Assembly: GCF_004342115.1 (NCBI RefSeq)
Contig: NZ_SMAC01000008.1
Coordinates: forward strand, 1-64,000
Reading direction: 5' to 3'
From: Mannheimia haemolytica
GTDB taxonomy: Bacteria > Pseudomonadota > Gammaproteobacteria > Enterobacterales > Pasteurellaceae
DNA length: 64,000 nucleotides
The position numbers were made by a program, and so were the translations under genes. The notes under the pieces are model-generated. The model saw nothing but the letters and a program-made list of their open reading frames with translations. It did not search any database and had not been told where the DNA came from. Below are positions 56,067-64,000 of the stretch, in pieces (the stretch's first letter is position 1; each line of letters begins with the position of its first letter).

Positions 56067-56723
56067 ATGAAAAAATTAATCTCAAAAGCAGGACGAGCAG
56101 TCGCCCTCATACAAGCGGTCGTATTTGCAGGTTTTTTTGCAATTTCCAGTGCGAATGCGTTAATGCCTGAGCAGCCAAAACCTCTTTGGCAATCAGAAAC
56201 GGCTGATGATGCAAAAGTAGCTCAAGATGCACGCCGTGATCCAAATAAATATTGTACTCAATGTCACGAATCGGCAAACGCAACAGGTAAGCCTTTCCAT
56301 CACGCAGGCAAACATTTCCAAAAAGATGTGAAAAGCCCGAATAATGGAGAGCCACTCACTTGTGTAAGTTGCCACGGTAATATTTCTGAAAGCCACCGCA
56401 AAGGGGCAAAAGACGTAATGCGTTTTAACCCACACGGTAAAGCAAGTAACCCATCACTTGAACGTTCGGTAAATGAGCAAAATCAAGTCTGTTTTGCTTG
56501 CCATACGGCAGAGAAATTGCGTGAAAAATTCTGGGCTCACGACACGCACGCAACTAAAATTGCTTGTACCAACTGTCATGAAATTCACCCGGAAAAAGAT
56601 CCGATGAAAGACATTCCTGAAAAAGATCGCATTAAACTTTGTACGGATTGTCATACCAAAATTCATTCAGGCGAATTTAAAAATCCTGAAATGAAAGCCA
56701 CAGAAGCAAAAGGAACAAAATAA
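56067..56723 (+). CDS. nrfB: Pentaheme cytochrome NrfB
   Basis: A 218-residue periplasmic electron carrier from NrfCD to NrfA. Five heme sites are visible: CTQCH, CVSCH, CFACH, CTNCH, CTDCH. The signal peptide ends near SANA-LMPEQ. An uptake signal falls in the signal-peptide codons (near 56112). It is 18 bases after nrfA and shares one base with the nrfC start. Confidence 0.95.
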   Translation: MKKLISKAGRAVALIQAVVFAGFFAISSANALMPEQPKPLWQSETADDAKVAQDARRDPNKYCTQCHESANATGKPFHHAGKHFQKDVKSPNNGEPLTCVSCHGNISESHRKGAKDVMRFNPHGKASNPSLERSVNEQNQVCFACHTAEKLREKFWAHDTHATKIACTNCHEIHPEKDPMKDIPEKDRIKLCTDCHTKIHSGEFKNPEMKATEAKGTK

Positions 56724-57400
56724 TGACTTGCACCCGTAGAGATTTCGTCTCAGGGGCAGGTGCTATCGCAGTTGTGGCAAGTACAGGGCTTGCCACCTCC
56801 ATAACTCTTGCTACTGAGAAAGAACAAAAGAAAATCCGCTATGCGATGGTTCACGATGAAACTGCCTGTATCGGCTGTACGGCTTGTATGGACGCTTGTC
56901 GCACCACCAACAAAGTGCCGGAAGGGGTTTCTCGTTTAGAAATTATCCGTAGTGAGCCTTTCGGTGAGTTTCCGAACGTACAATATGAGTTTTTCCGCCA
57001 ATCTTGCCAACACTGTACCAATGCACCTTGTGTGAGTGTTTGCCCGACCGGTGCTTCATTTATCGATCCTGAAACCGGGATTGTTGATGTACACTCAGAT
57101 TTGTGTGTCGGTTGCCAATACTGTATTGCGGTTTGCCCGTATCGTGTACGTTTTATTCACCCTGAGAAAAAATCGGCGGATAAATGTAACTTTTGCCGAG
57201 ATACCAATCTTGCAGAAGGCAAACAGCCTGCTTGTGTAGAGGCTTGTCCGACTAAAGCTTTAACCTTTGGTGATATGAATGATCCAAGTAGCGATATTTT
57301 CCATAAAGTGAAAAATAATCCGGTTTATCGCACCAAAACGGCATTAGGCACGGAGCCGAATTTATATCACATTCCATTTGGTAAAGGAGAACATAGATAA
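56723..57400 (+). CDS. nrfC: Iron-sulfur protein NrfC
   Basis: A 225-residue protein with a twin-arginine-like N-terminus (TRRDFVSGAGAIAVVA) and sixteen cysteines in four 4Fe-4S motifs (CIGCTACMDAC; CQHCTNAPCVSVCP; CVGCQYCIAVCP; CNFC...CVEACP). It passes electrons from the NrfD quinol oxidase to NrfB. It overlaps nrfB and nrfD by one base each. Confidence 0.96.
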   Translation: MTCTRRDFVSGAGAIAVVASTGLATSITLATEKEQKKIRYAMVHDETACIGCTACMDACRTTNKVPEGVSRLEIIRSEPFGEFPNVQYEFFRQSCQHCTNAPCVSVCPTGASFIDPETGIVDVHSDLCVGCQYCIAVCPYRVRFIHPEKKSADKCNFCRDTNLAEGKQPACVEACPTKALTFGDMNDPSSDIFHKVKNNPVYRTKTALGTEPNLYHIPFGKGEHR

Positions 57401-58347
57401 TGAATGAATATGTACCTTTCCAAACCCCAAACCTTGTTTGGGATGGCACTATCGCTATTTACTTATTCCTACTTGGTATTTCATCAGGTGCGGTTCAGTT
57501 AGCGATTGCTTACCGTAATAGCGGTGTCAAAATGGAAAAACCAAGCCAAAACTGGATTATTCGTAGTGCGGCTATTCTTGGCACATTACCAACCATTATC
57601 GGCTTACTGTTACTGATTTTCCACTTAACCAAACCTTGGACATTCTGGAAATTAATGTTCAACTATAACTTTACCTCAGTAATGTCGATGGGGGTAATGT
57701 TATTCCAACTTTATATGGCAGTATTGGTGGTTTGGATCGCCATAATGTTTAAAGATTGGATTGTTCGGTATCTACCTGTGGTCTCTGGTTTGATCGATTT
57801 TGCCGAAGCGAAGCTGTTAAAACCAATTGAATTTATCTTATTCGTATTGGCTGCTGTACTTGGTGCTTACACCGGTTTCTTACTCTCGGCGTTAGTGAGT
57901 TATCCAATGCTCAACAACCCGGTGTTACCGGCATTGTTCTTGGCATCAGGGGCATCGTCAGGTATTGCAGCAACTTTCCTAGTGATTTTACTCGCAGGCA
58001 AGTTATCCGGTGAAAGCCACGAAGTCCACTTTATGCACAAATTTGAAGTGCCGATTATGGTAACCGAATTAGGCTTAATTGTAGCGTTCTTTGTGGGCTT
58101 ACACTTCGGTGGAGCAGATAAATCGCTCGCTTTAACCAATGCACTTAACGGCTTCTGGGGGAATGTGTTCTGGATAGGCGTAATGTTAATCGGTATTGCG
58201 ATTCCGCTTGTTGCCAATATTTTTGGTAGCCACCGCTTGAAACATAACGTGAAATTTATTATCTTAATTTCCGTTTTCGACTTAATCGGTGTACTCTGCT
58301 TGCGTTACTTTATCCTTTATGCAGGGCAACTAACGGTTGCAAGTTAG
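57400..58347 (+). CDS. nrfD: Membrane quinol dehydrogenase NrfD
   Basis: A 315-residue polytopic protein with about eight helices of the NrfD/PsrC family (MNEYVPFQTPNLVWDGTIAIYLFLLGISSGAVQLAIAYRN), oxidising menaquinol for the pathway. It begins on the nrfC stop (TAATG). A multi-hairpin repeat separates it from nrfE. Confidence 0.95.
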   Translation: MNEYVPFQTPNLVWDGTIAIYLFLLGISSGAVQLAIAYRNSGVKMEKPSQNWIIRSAAILGTLPTIIGLLLLIFHLTKPWTFWKLMFNYNFTSVMSMGVMLFQLYMAVLVVWIAIMFKDWIVRYLPVVSGLIDFAEAKLLKPIEFILFVLAAVLGAYTGFLLSALVSYPMLNNPVLPALFLASGASSGIAATFLVILLAGKLSGESHEVHFMHKFEVPIMVTELGLIVAFFVGLHFGGADKSLALTNALNGFWGNVFWIGVMLIGIAIPLVANIFGSHRLKHNVKFIILISVFDLIGVLCLRYFILYAGQLTVAS

Positions 58348-58353
58348 GATATA

Positions 58354-58577
58354 CTCTCTCCCCTTGTGGGACAAATGTTTACATTTGAACGTTGGCTTTG
58401 CCAACGGCTCCGAAGGAGCGAGCGTAGCGAGTATTGAGACCGAAAAATATTTCGTTCAGAAATATTTTTCAGAGAGAGGGAGTATTGTTATTTTTAGCAA
58501 AATTATTTAATTCCCCTCTCCCTGATTTTTCTTCTGAACGAAGAAAAATCTGTCCCTCTCCCACAAGTGGAGAGGGC
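58354..58577. repeat. Multi-hairpin repeat element between nrfD and nrfE
   Basis: About 220 bp without a gene. The outer ends are related inverted repeats (CTCTCCCCTTGTGGGA at 58356 and the complement of CCACAAGTGGAGAGGG at 58561-58576). Inside are hairpins CGTTGGC/GCCAACG (58390-58406), GCTCC/GGAGC (58407-58419), GAAAAATATTTC/GAAATATTTTTC (58442-58470) and GATTTTTCTTC/GAAGAAAAATC (58524-58550), whose loops GTTCA and TGAAC are complements. An open frame runs through it into nrfE but is not protein-like. Confidence 0.75.
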
Positions 58578-58616
58578 TTTTTTTACATTCACAAGCGGTC
58601 ATTTTTTGGATTTTTT

Positions 58617-60521
58617 ATGCTACCGGAACTCGGCTATTTTTCACTTTTATTGGCTGCAATTAGTGCCATTTTTCAAGTTGGTTTTGCACTTCTAGGCGAA
58701 GTTCGCAAGCAATATCATTGGCTGGCATTGGCTCCGCTTTTCACTTATTTGCAAGCTGCTTTTACCACATTTTCCTTTTCTACCTTAGCTTATGCTTTTC
58801 TAACCGATGATTTTTCGGTTATCTACGTTGCCGCTCATTCCAACAGCCAGCTCCCCGATTTTTTTAAATTTGCCGCCACTTGGGGCGGACACGAAGGTTC
58901 AATGCTGTTTTGGCTCACCGCTCTTGTGATTTGGTCTGCGGTATTTTGCAAATTTTCGCAAAAAATTGACCGCTTGTTTGCCAACCGAACCTTAGCGATG
59001 TTAGGGCTAATTGCACTAGGTTTTCTACTTTTCATTCTATTGGTTTCCAGCCCATTTGAACGTGGCTTTCCACCACCACCTGAAGGGCGAGATCTCAACC
59101 CAATGTTGCAAGATATTGGGCTCATCTTTCACCCGCCTTTGCTCTACTTGGGCTATGTCGGCTTTGCGGTGAGCTTTGCAATGATTGTCGCCGCCCTCGT
59201 TTCAGGCGGAATGGACGCTGCGATTATGCGTTGGCTTCGTCCGTGGACGATGATTTCGTGGGGATTTCTCACCGCCGGCATTATTTTAGGGGCGTGGTGG
59301 GCATATTACGAACTCGGCTGGGGTGGCTGGTGGTTTTGGGATCCGGTGGAAAATGCCTCCCTAATGCCTTGGCTACTTGGCACCGCATTGGTGCATAGTT
59401 TAATTGTGAGCCAACAGCGTGGCATTTTCTATTATTGGACGATTCTACTTGCCATTTTCGCCTTTGCTTTAAGCCTATTAGGCACGTTTATTGTTCGTTC
59501 GGGTGTACTGACCTCGGTTCATGCCTTTGCGGTCGATCCCGACAGAGGAATGGCACTGCTGATCTTATTCTTCGGCTTAAGTTTCATTGCCCTTGCTCTG
59601 TTTGCATTCCGAGCGAATCTCTGGCAAGGCAAAGTGCGTTTCAACTTACTTTCTAAAGAAACGGCATTTTTATTGATTAACGGCTTATTTAGTGTGGCTG
59701 CTTCTGTGGTATTGCTGGGGACTTTCTACCCGATGATCTTCACAGTGATGAATTGGGGATCGATTTCAGTGGGGGCCCCCTATTTCAATAGCGTATTCAC
59801 GCCACTAGCGTTACTGTTAATGATAGTAATGGGCTTTGCGGTGGTGCTGGGCTGGAAACAGATTTCAAATAAGCAGATATTGGTAAAACTTTGGTTGCTG
59901 CCGATTGCAGTCGGTTTAGCGTTAGGGTTGATTTATGCCTCCATCTCGCAAAGAGAGCATTTTGCTTTGCAGCCGTTACCCACCATATTTATCAGCCTTG
60001 CGATCTGGATTATTCTCACTCATTTGCCCTATTCGCAAAAAATGTGGCAAATTCGACCGCTTGCGATGCGGTTAGCCCATATCGGCTTTGCGGTTTGCGT
60101 GATTGGGGCAATGATGAACAGTTATTACGGCGATGAAATCGGCGTGCGGTTAAAGCCGAATCAAGCAGCGGAACTTGCCGGTTATACCTTTAAATATGAA
60201 GATTATCACGATCTCATCGGTCCGAACTACACCGCCGAGCAAGCCGTTTTTTCTATCAGCCGAGATGAACAGTTGCTGGCAACCGTCACACCGGAAAGAC
60301 GCTATTATGATGTAAGAACGATGACAATGGCAGAAGTAGGGCTTTTCCACCACAATTTAGACGATATTTATATTGTGATGGGGGATAAGTTCGGCAATTT
60401 AGAATATGCCTTCCGTTTGCACTATAAGCCTTATGTGCAAGCCTTATGGTTAGGTGGTATGATGATGGTAATGGCCGCCCTGTTGGCATTATTCGGTTAT
60501 CGTAGAGAAAACAAAAAATGA
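58617..60521 (+). CDS. nrfE: Heme lyase subunit NrfE (CcmF family)
   Basis: A 634-residue polytopic protein of the CcmF/NrfE family for attaching heme to cytochrome c. The WWD heme-handling motif WGGWWFWDPVENASLMPW is near residue 235. ATG 58617 gives the family N-terminus MLPELGYFSLLLAAI; the frame is open further upstream through the repeat. An uptake signal precedes it. Placed after nrfABCD and before nrfF, so likely the NrfA-dedicated lyase, but a sole CcmF cannot be excluded. Confidence 0.88.
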   Translation: MLPELGYFSLLLAAISAIFQVGFALLGEVRKQYHWLALAPLFTYLQAAFTTFSFSTLAYAFLTDDFSVIYVAAHSNSQLPDFFKFAATWGGHEGSMLFWLTALVIWSAVFCKFSQKIDRLFANRTLAMLGLIALGFLLFILLVSSPFERGFPPPPEGRDLNPMLQDIGLIFHPPLLYLGYVGFAVSFAMIVAALVSGGMDAAIMRWLRPWTMISWGFLTAGIILGAWWAYYELGWGGWWFWDPVENASLMPWLLGTALVHSLIVSQQRGIFYYWTILLAIFAFALSLLGTFIVRSGVLTSVHAFAVDPDRGMALLILFFGLSFIALALFAFRANLWQGKVRFNLLSKETAFLLINGLFSVAASVVLLGTFYPMIFTVMNWGSISVGAPYFNSVFTPLALLLMIVMGFAVVLGWKQISNKQILVKLWLLPIAVGLALGLIYASISQREHFALQPLPTIFISLAIWIILTHLPYSQKMWQIRPLAMRLAHIGFAVCVIGAMMNSYYGDEIGVRLKPNQAAELAGYTFKYEDYHDLIGPNYTAEQAVFSISRDEQLLATVTPERRYYDVRTMTMAEVGLFHHNLDDIYIVMGDKFGNLEYAFRLHYKPYVQALWLGGMMMVMAALLALFGYRRENKK

Positions 60522-61051
60522 AAAAAATCCTGTTACTTATTCCGCTCCTGTTACTTGTAGTTATTGTTGGCTTTTTGACTGTGCCGTTAATGAATAAAGA
60601 TGCCCTTGCTCCCACTGAAGATTGGCAGGGCAAGCCGTTTCCAGAGTTTGTAGGCAAGAACTTACTTGATAGTAACGCGCATTTAAATAACAACAGCTTG
60701 CCGAAAGAGCCTTATATTCTCAATGTGTGGGCGAGCTGGTGTACTTGGTGCATTAAAGAGTTCCCGATTTTGTTGGAGCTAAAACAAAAAGGCGTGCCGA
60801 TTGTCGGCTTAACTTATAGCGACCGCCCAAATGATGCCCTCAACGCATTGAAAAACTGGGGAAATCCGTTTAGTTTAATTATTGATGATTACGAAAAAGG
60901 CTTTTTGATCCAAACCCTGAAAGTCTCTTCTGCACCTTCCAGTTATTTGATTGATAAACACGGTGTAGTGCGTTACCAACAAAAGGGTTACAACCCTGAT
61001 TTTGCACAGGATTTCCTACCCAAATTAGAGGCTCTCAGAAATGAGAAATAG
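60518..61051 (+). CDS. Thioredoxin-like DsbE/CcmG family protein
   Basis: A 177-residue membrane-anchored periplasmic thioredoxin-fold protein (signal anchor about residues 3-24) that keeps apocytochrome cysteines reduced. The active site is WASWCTWCIKEFP: both Cys are present but the dipeptide is Thr-Trp rather than the usual Pro-containing pair. The cis-Pro loop is SSAPSSYLID. It overlaps nrfE by ATGA and nrfF by 11 bases. Confidence 0.9.
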   Translation: MKKILLLIPLLLLVVIVGFLTVPLMNKDALAPTEDWQGKPFPEFVGKNLLDSNAHLNNNSLPKEPYILNVWASWCTWCIKEFPILLELKQKGVPIVGLTYSDRPNDALNALKNWGNPFSLIIDDYEKGFLIQTLKVSSAPSSYLIDKHGVVRYQQKGYNPDFAQDFLPKLEALRNEK

Positions 61052-61493
61052 CATAATTTCCATCGGCTTTTTGCAAAAAATCCGCAAAATATTACCGCTT
61101 GTATTTGGCTTGTTGCTATTTGTCGGCACGGTTCAAGCTGAAATGGTGGACACCTTTCAATTTCAAAATGAGGCGGATCGGGTACGGGCGATTTCACTGG
61201 CTCGTTCGTTGCGATGTTTGCAATGTCAGAACCAAAATTTGGTCGAATCCAATGCGACGGCGGCTTACAATATGCGAATTGAAGTGTATGAAATGGTGAA
61301 TCAAGGGAAAAGTAATGAGGAAATTATCCGCATTATGACCGAGCGTTTCGGCAGTTTTGTGAATTACGATCCACCATTCACGCCACAGACATGGGTATTA
61401 TGGGGCTTGCCGGTTGGCTTGTTTAGCCTGTTATTTCTAGCTATTTTGTGGCGAACTAGCAAAAATAAAGGCAACAAAAATGAAAACGCGTGA
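61041..61493 (+). CDS. nrfF: Heme lyase subunit NrfF (CcmH family)
   Basis: A 150-residue CcmH/NrfF protein with signal peptide, the redox motif LRCLQCQNQNLVESNA, and a C-terminal membrane anchor (WVLWGLPVGLFSLLFLAILW). It presents apocytochrome thiols to the lyase. The signal-peptide codons contain an uptake-signal-like stretch (LQKIRKILPLVF). It overlaps the next gene by 14 bases. Confidence 0.9.
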   Translation: MRNSIISIGFLQKIRKILPLVFGLLLFVGTVQAEMVDTFQFQNEADRVRAISLARSLRCLQCQNQNLVESNATAAYNMRIEVYEMVNQGKSNEEIIRIMTERFGSFVNYDPPFTPQTWVLWGLPVGLFSLLFLAILWRTSKNKGNKNENA

Positions 61494-62241
61494 GCAATTA
61501 AGCCAAGAAAACTACCAACAAGCGGTTAAATTTGCCCAACATTTTGCAGATGACGTCAGACAAGAGTTTGAGCGTGAGGCAGAGCAACGTTACCAATTTG
61601 AACGAACGCAATTTGAACAGAGCGTTTTGCAAAATAATGCTCAAAATCGACCGCTTGCTAAAATCGCAAGCCTGAGTTGCGTGGCGATTTTGTTGTTAGC
61701 AATGACTTACTATGGGCTTTCCGGACGTTATCAAGTGGTGCAATCAGGTTTGCAACAACATCAAGATTTTCAACAACAGATGAGCGATGCACACGGCACA
61801 TCGAAAAATGAACGCTATATTTTGAGTCTGCAAAACCAGCTTCGAGAAAACCCGAATAACGGTGATTTATGGTACGAACTAGGGCAGGCTTATGCGTTAA
61901 GCAATGATTTTGATTCGGCACTGGTTTGCTACGATAATGCCGAGAAGCTACTCGGAAAACGAGCGGCTATTTTGGGGGCGATTGCCACCGCTCGTTATTA
62001 CGATAACGGGCAGAAAATGACCGTTGAAATTCAAGCCATTATCGAGCAAGCCCTACAGTTGGATAAAAATGAAAATGCCAGTTTACTCCTGCTAGCCTCC
62101 GACAGCTTTTTAAATAACAATTTTCAACAAGCTCTCGATAATTGGCGTAAAGTGTTAGATAGCAATAATGATTCTATCAACCGCAGAGCGATTATCCAAA
62201 GTATGGAAATGGCACGACAGATGTTAAATTCCCAGCAATAA
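61480..62241 (+). CDS. nrfG: TPR heme-lyase subunit NrfG (CcmI-like)
   Basis: A 253-residue protein with a cytoplasmic N-terminal coiled region rich in Glu/Gln, one membrane segment (about 61-82, IASLSCVAILLLAMTYYGLSG) and periplasmic TPR repeats (NPNNGDLWYELGQAYALSNDFDSALVCYDNAEKL). NrfG binds the C-terminus of NrfA to guide heme attachment at CxxCK. Last gene of the operon. Confidence 0.87.
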   Translation: MKTREQLSQENYQQAVKFAQHFADDVRQEFEREAEQRYQFERTQFEQSVLQNNAQNRPLAKIASLSCVAILLLAMTYYGLSGRYQVVQSGLQQHQDFQQQMSDAHGTSKNERYILSLQNQLRENPNNGDLWYELGQAYALSNDFDSALVCYDNAEKLLGKRAAILGAIATARYYDNGQKMTVEIQAIIEQALQLDKNENASLLLLASDSFLNNNFQQALDNWRKVLDSNNDSINRRAIIQSMEMARQMLNSQQ

Positions 62242-62273
62242 CAAAAGCCGATGATTTTTGTCATCGGCTTTTG
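62242..62273. terminator. Bidirectional terminator between nrfG and degP/Q
   Basis: CAAAAGCCGATGA / TCATCGGCTTTTG stem with a short T-rich loop between convergent genes. Confidence 0.9.
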
Positions 62274-62292
62274 TTTGAGTGGATCAAAAGGT

Positions 62293-63687
62293 TTATTGCA
62301 AAATCACATAGAAATTTGCACCGTCACGCACAATATTGAGTGCAACCACAGATGGCTTGGTTTCTAATATTTTGCGTAAATCGGCAATGTTTTCTACCGA
62401 GTGGCGGTTCACGCCGATGATAATATCGCCTTTTTTGAGGCTTCGCATTTCAGCAATCGAGCCTTTTTCTACGTTAGAAATTTCAACCCCTTTAATGCCT
62501 TTGGCATTGTAGTTGTTAAAATCTGCCCCTTTTAATGCCGGAATGAGGTTTGAAGCAGTAACTTTGGCTTCAGAATCCGATTGTAAGGTCACTTTTGCTT
62601 TGGCTTCTTTGCCGTCACGCAGGTAAGTAAGTTCAATCTCTTTACCTACACCTGAAGTAGCTACTTTTGCTCGTAATTCGCTGAAACTACGGATTTTTTG
62701 ACCGTTGATTTCAGTAATCACATCACCTGCTTTAAAGCCGGCTTTAGCAGCAGCAGAATCCGGTAAGACTTCGCTTACAAATGCCCCTTGTTGGGTGGAA
62801 ATATTGAACTCTTTAGCAAGGTCAGCATTCAATTCACCGCCTTTAATGCCTAACATTCCACGTTTTACTTCACCAAACTCAATAATTTGAGTCACCAAGC
62901 TGTTTGCCATATTACTTGGAATCGCAAAGGCGATACCGGCATTGCCACCACTTGGAGAAATAATAGCGGTGTTAATTCCGATTAATTCGCCGTTTAAGTT
63001 AATTAACGGGCCGCCAGAGTTACCTTGGTTAACTGCCGCATCGGTTTGAATATAGTTTTCATAGCCTTCATCGGATTGACCGGTTGAACGACCAAGTGCC
63101 GAGATGATGCCTGAAGTAACAGTTTGTCCTAAGCCAAACGGGTTACCGATTGCAACTGTAAAATCGCCCACTTGTAATTTATCGGAATCGGCGAATTTAA
63201 TTTCAGTTAAGTTTTTTGGATCTTCAACTTGAATTAACGCCACATCTGAAAGGGGATCAGCACCAACTAATTTAGCTTTAAATTCACGTCCGTCTTCAAG
63301 TTTTACGGTAATTTTATCGGCATTGTCGATCACGTGGTTATTGGTAATCACATAACCTTTTTCGGCATTGATGACTGCACCTGATCCAACGCCACGGAAA
63401 TTGCGTGGAGCTGATGAGCGGTTGCCGAATAAATCGGCGTGAGGACCGAAGAAAAATTCAAATTCTTCCGGAATTTCACGACTGCGGCGGCTATCGCCTT
63501 TGGTTTTACCTTCTACTGCAATACTCACCACCGCCGGGCGAACTTTTTCCAGCATTGGTGCAAGGCTTGGCACAGCTTGCCCATTTACGGCTGTGGGTAA
63601 TGTTGCTTCTGCATACGCCGGCATTGCGGCAATGGTTGAGCCTAAAATGAATGCAGTTAAAAATGATTTTTTCATTGTTTTGTTCAT
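62293..63687 (-). CDS. Periplasmic serine protease of the DegP/DegQ (HtrA) family
   Basis: A 464-residue precursor with signal peptide (MKKSFLTAFILGSTIAAMPAYA). The catalytic triad is His in VITNNHVIDN, Asp in DPLSDVALIQ and Ser in QGNSGGPLINL, followed by two PDZ domains (about 270-360 and 375-460). The LA loop is short, closer to DegQ than to DegP. It degrades or refolds damaged envelope proteins. ATG 63687 is preferred; ATG at 63705 adds six residues. Confidence 0.92.
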   Translation of the reverse strand: MNKTMKKSFLTAFILGSTIAAMPAYAEATLPTAVNGQAVPSLAPMLEKVRPAVVSIAVEGKTKGDSRRSREIPEEFEFFFGPHADLFGNRSSAPRNFRGVGSGAVINAEKGYVITNNHVIDNADKITVKLEDGREFKAKLVGADPLSDVALIQVEDPKNLTEIKFADSDKLQVGDFTVAIGNPFGLGQTVTSGIISALGRSTGQSDEGYENYIQTDAAVNQGNSGGPLINLNGELIGINTAIISPSGGNAGIAFAIPSNMANSLVTQIIEFGEVKRGMLGIKGGELNADLAKEFNISTQQGAFVSEVLPDSAAAKAGFKAGDVITEINGQKIRSFSELRAKVATSGVGKEIELTYLRDGKEAKAKVTLQSDSEAKVTASNLIPALKGADFNNYNAKGIKGVEISNVEKGSIAEMRSLKKGDIIIGVNRHSVENIADLRKILETKPSVVALNIVRDGANFYVILQ

Positions 63688-63911
63688 ATTGTGAATGTTC
63701 CTCATATCCTATGTTTTTATAATCTACGAGTGAAAACGCTCGTATTGGCTAAGACAAGACCTTTCTTTTTCAGTTCAGCCGATTTGCAAAAAATTTAGCA
63801 AATCTGACCGCTTGTAAAGGCAGATTTTTGTCAGATTATTAAAAGTTTTTTGACATTCTGGCAAATTTGATAGACCATAAATATCACTTTTATTAATTTG
63901 AGTCCTATTTG

Positions 63912-64000
63912 ATGACAAAAACGGAAAATTTGGTTGAAGTAAAAAACTTGACCTTCAAGCGAGGGGAGCGAGTGATTTACGATAACCTGAATCTGCAAGT
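63912..64000 (+). CDS. mlaF: Phospholipid ABC transporter ATP-binding protein MlaF, 5' part
   Basis: Only the first 29 codons are in the window (EVKNLTFKRGERVIYDNLNLQV). They match the start of MlaF, the ATPase of the Mla system that moves phospholipids between outer and inner membranes; the Walker A lies beyond the edge. The 224-base gap before it holds a pair of uptake-signal-like sequences (63780-63815). Confidence 0.75.
   Translation, partial: MTKTENLVEVKNLTFKRGERVIYDNLNLQ

Noticed and set aside
58434-58616. A 61-residue N-terminal extension of NrfE.
   Set aside because: It is the translation of the multi-hairpin repeat and an uptake signal; NrfE/CcmF proteins begin at MLPELGYFSLL.

Overview
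The window is about 40% GC bacterial chromosome from the family Pasteurellaceae. Its core genes (mfd, tex, pepN, sppA, nrf, leuCD, ilvGM, degP and others) look like those of Haemophilus and Actinobacillus. It is dotted with the uptake-signal core ACAAGCGGT and its complement, the variant associated with the Actinobacillus pleuropneumoniae / Mannheimia / Bibersteinia branch rather than the Haemophilus influenzae variant. The signals are often paired as inverted repeats between genes, where they double as terminators. The species cannot be fixed from the sequence alone.

Layout. 1-220: 3' end of a 5S rRNA with its terminator. 423-7143: a mostly forward housekeeping run (ZIP metal transporter, DUF805 protein, engB, rraB, tusA in reverse, pepQ, fxsA, EamA exporter, rluE, nudC). 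7171-10630: a candidate small RNA, a nuclease-toxin-like ORF and an nrdB-nrdA operon behind paired NrdR boxes. 10783-19941: dusA, two small envelope genes, leuCD, an orphan oppA with a CRP site, acyP, pepN. 20091-23752: a heme-use locus (hugZ-like gene, Fur box, frameshifted TonB receptor, hutX). 23832-28743: tyrP and an mfd gene carrying an in-frame mobile palindrome. 28863-30172: two toxin-antitoxin modules, brnTA and vapBC. 30192-32043: pepT and a Gly-Leu-Leu-Gly tRNA cluster. 32090-36358: an SDR protein and a Fe/Mn ABC transporter split over two convergent transcription units. 36580-44490: rlmN, a relE/xre pair, pilF-like gene, tex, nitroreductase, sppA, autotransporter relic. 44532-49796: thiamine salvage, two operons each behind a TPP riboswitch (thiDE-cytX and thiM-thiU-like). 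49860-52172: anaerobic nrdG-nrdD behind paired NrdR boxes. 52281-54204: ilvGM. 54363-62273: the complete nitrite-ammonification operon nrfABCD plus nrfE-dsbE-nrfF-nrfG for heme attachment, with NarP/FNR-like sites upstream and a multi-hairpin repeat between nrfD and nrfE. 62293-64000: degP/Q-family protease and the start of mlaF.

The genes fit a host-associated facultative anaerobe: heme and metal scavenging under Fur, thiamine precursor salvage, nitrite respiration, separate aerobic and anaerobic ribonucleotide reductases, and peptide use (oppA, pepT, pepQ, pepN). I found no CRISPR array, prophage or insertion sequence. The most unusual items are the 31-residue insertion in Mfd made by an inverted-repeat element, the BECR-like nuclease ORF coupled to nrdA with a structured RNA candidate behind it, and the two small ribonucleotide reductases that share an identical NrdR-box spacing.
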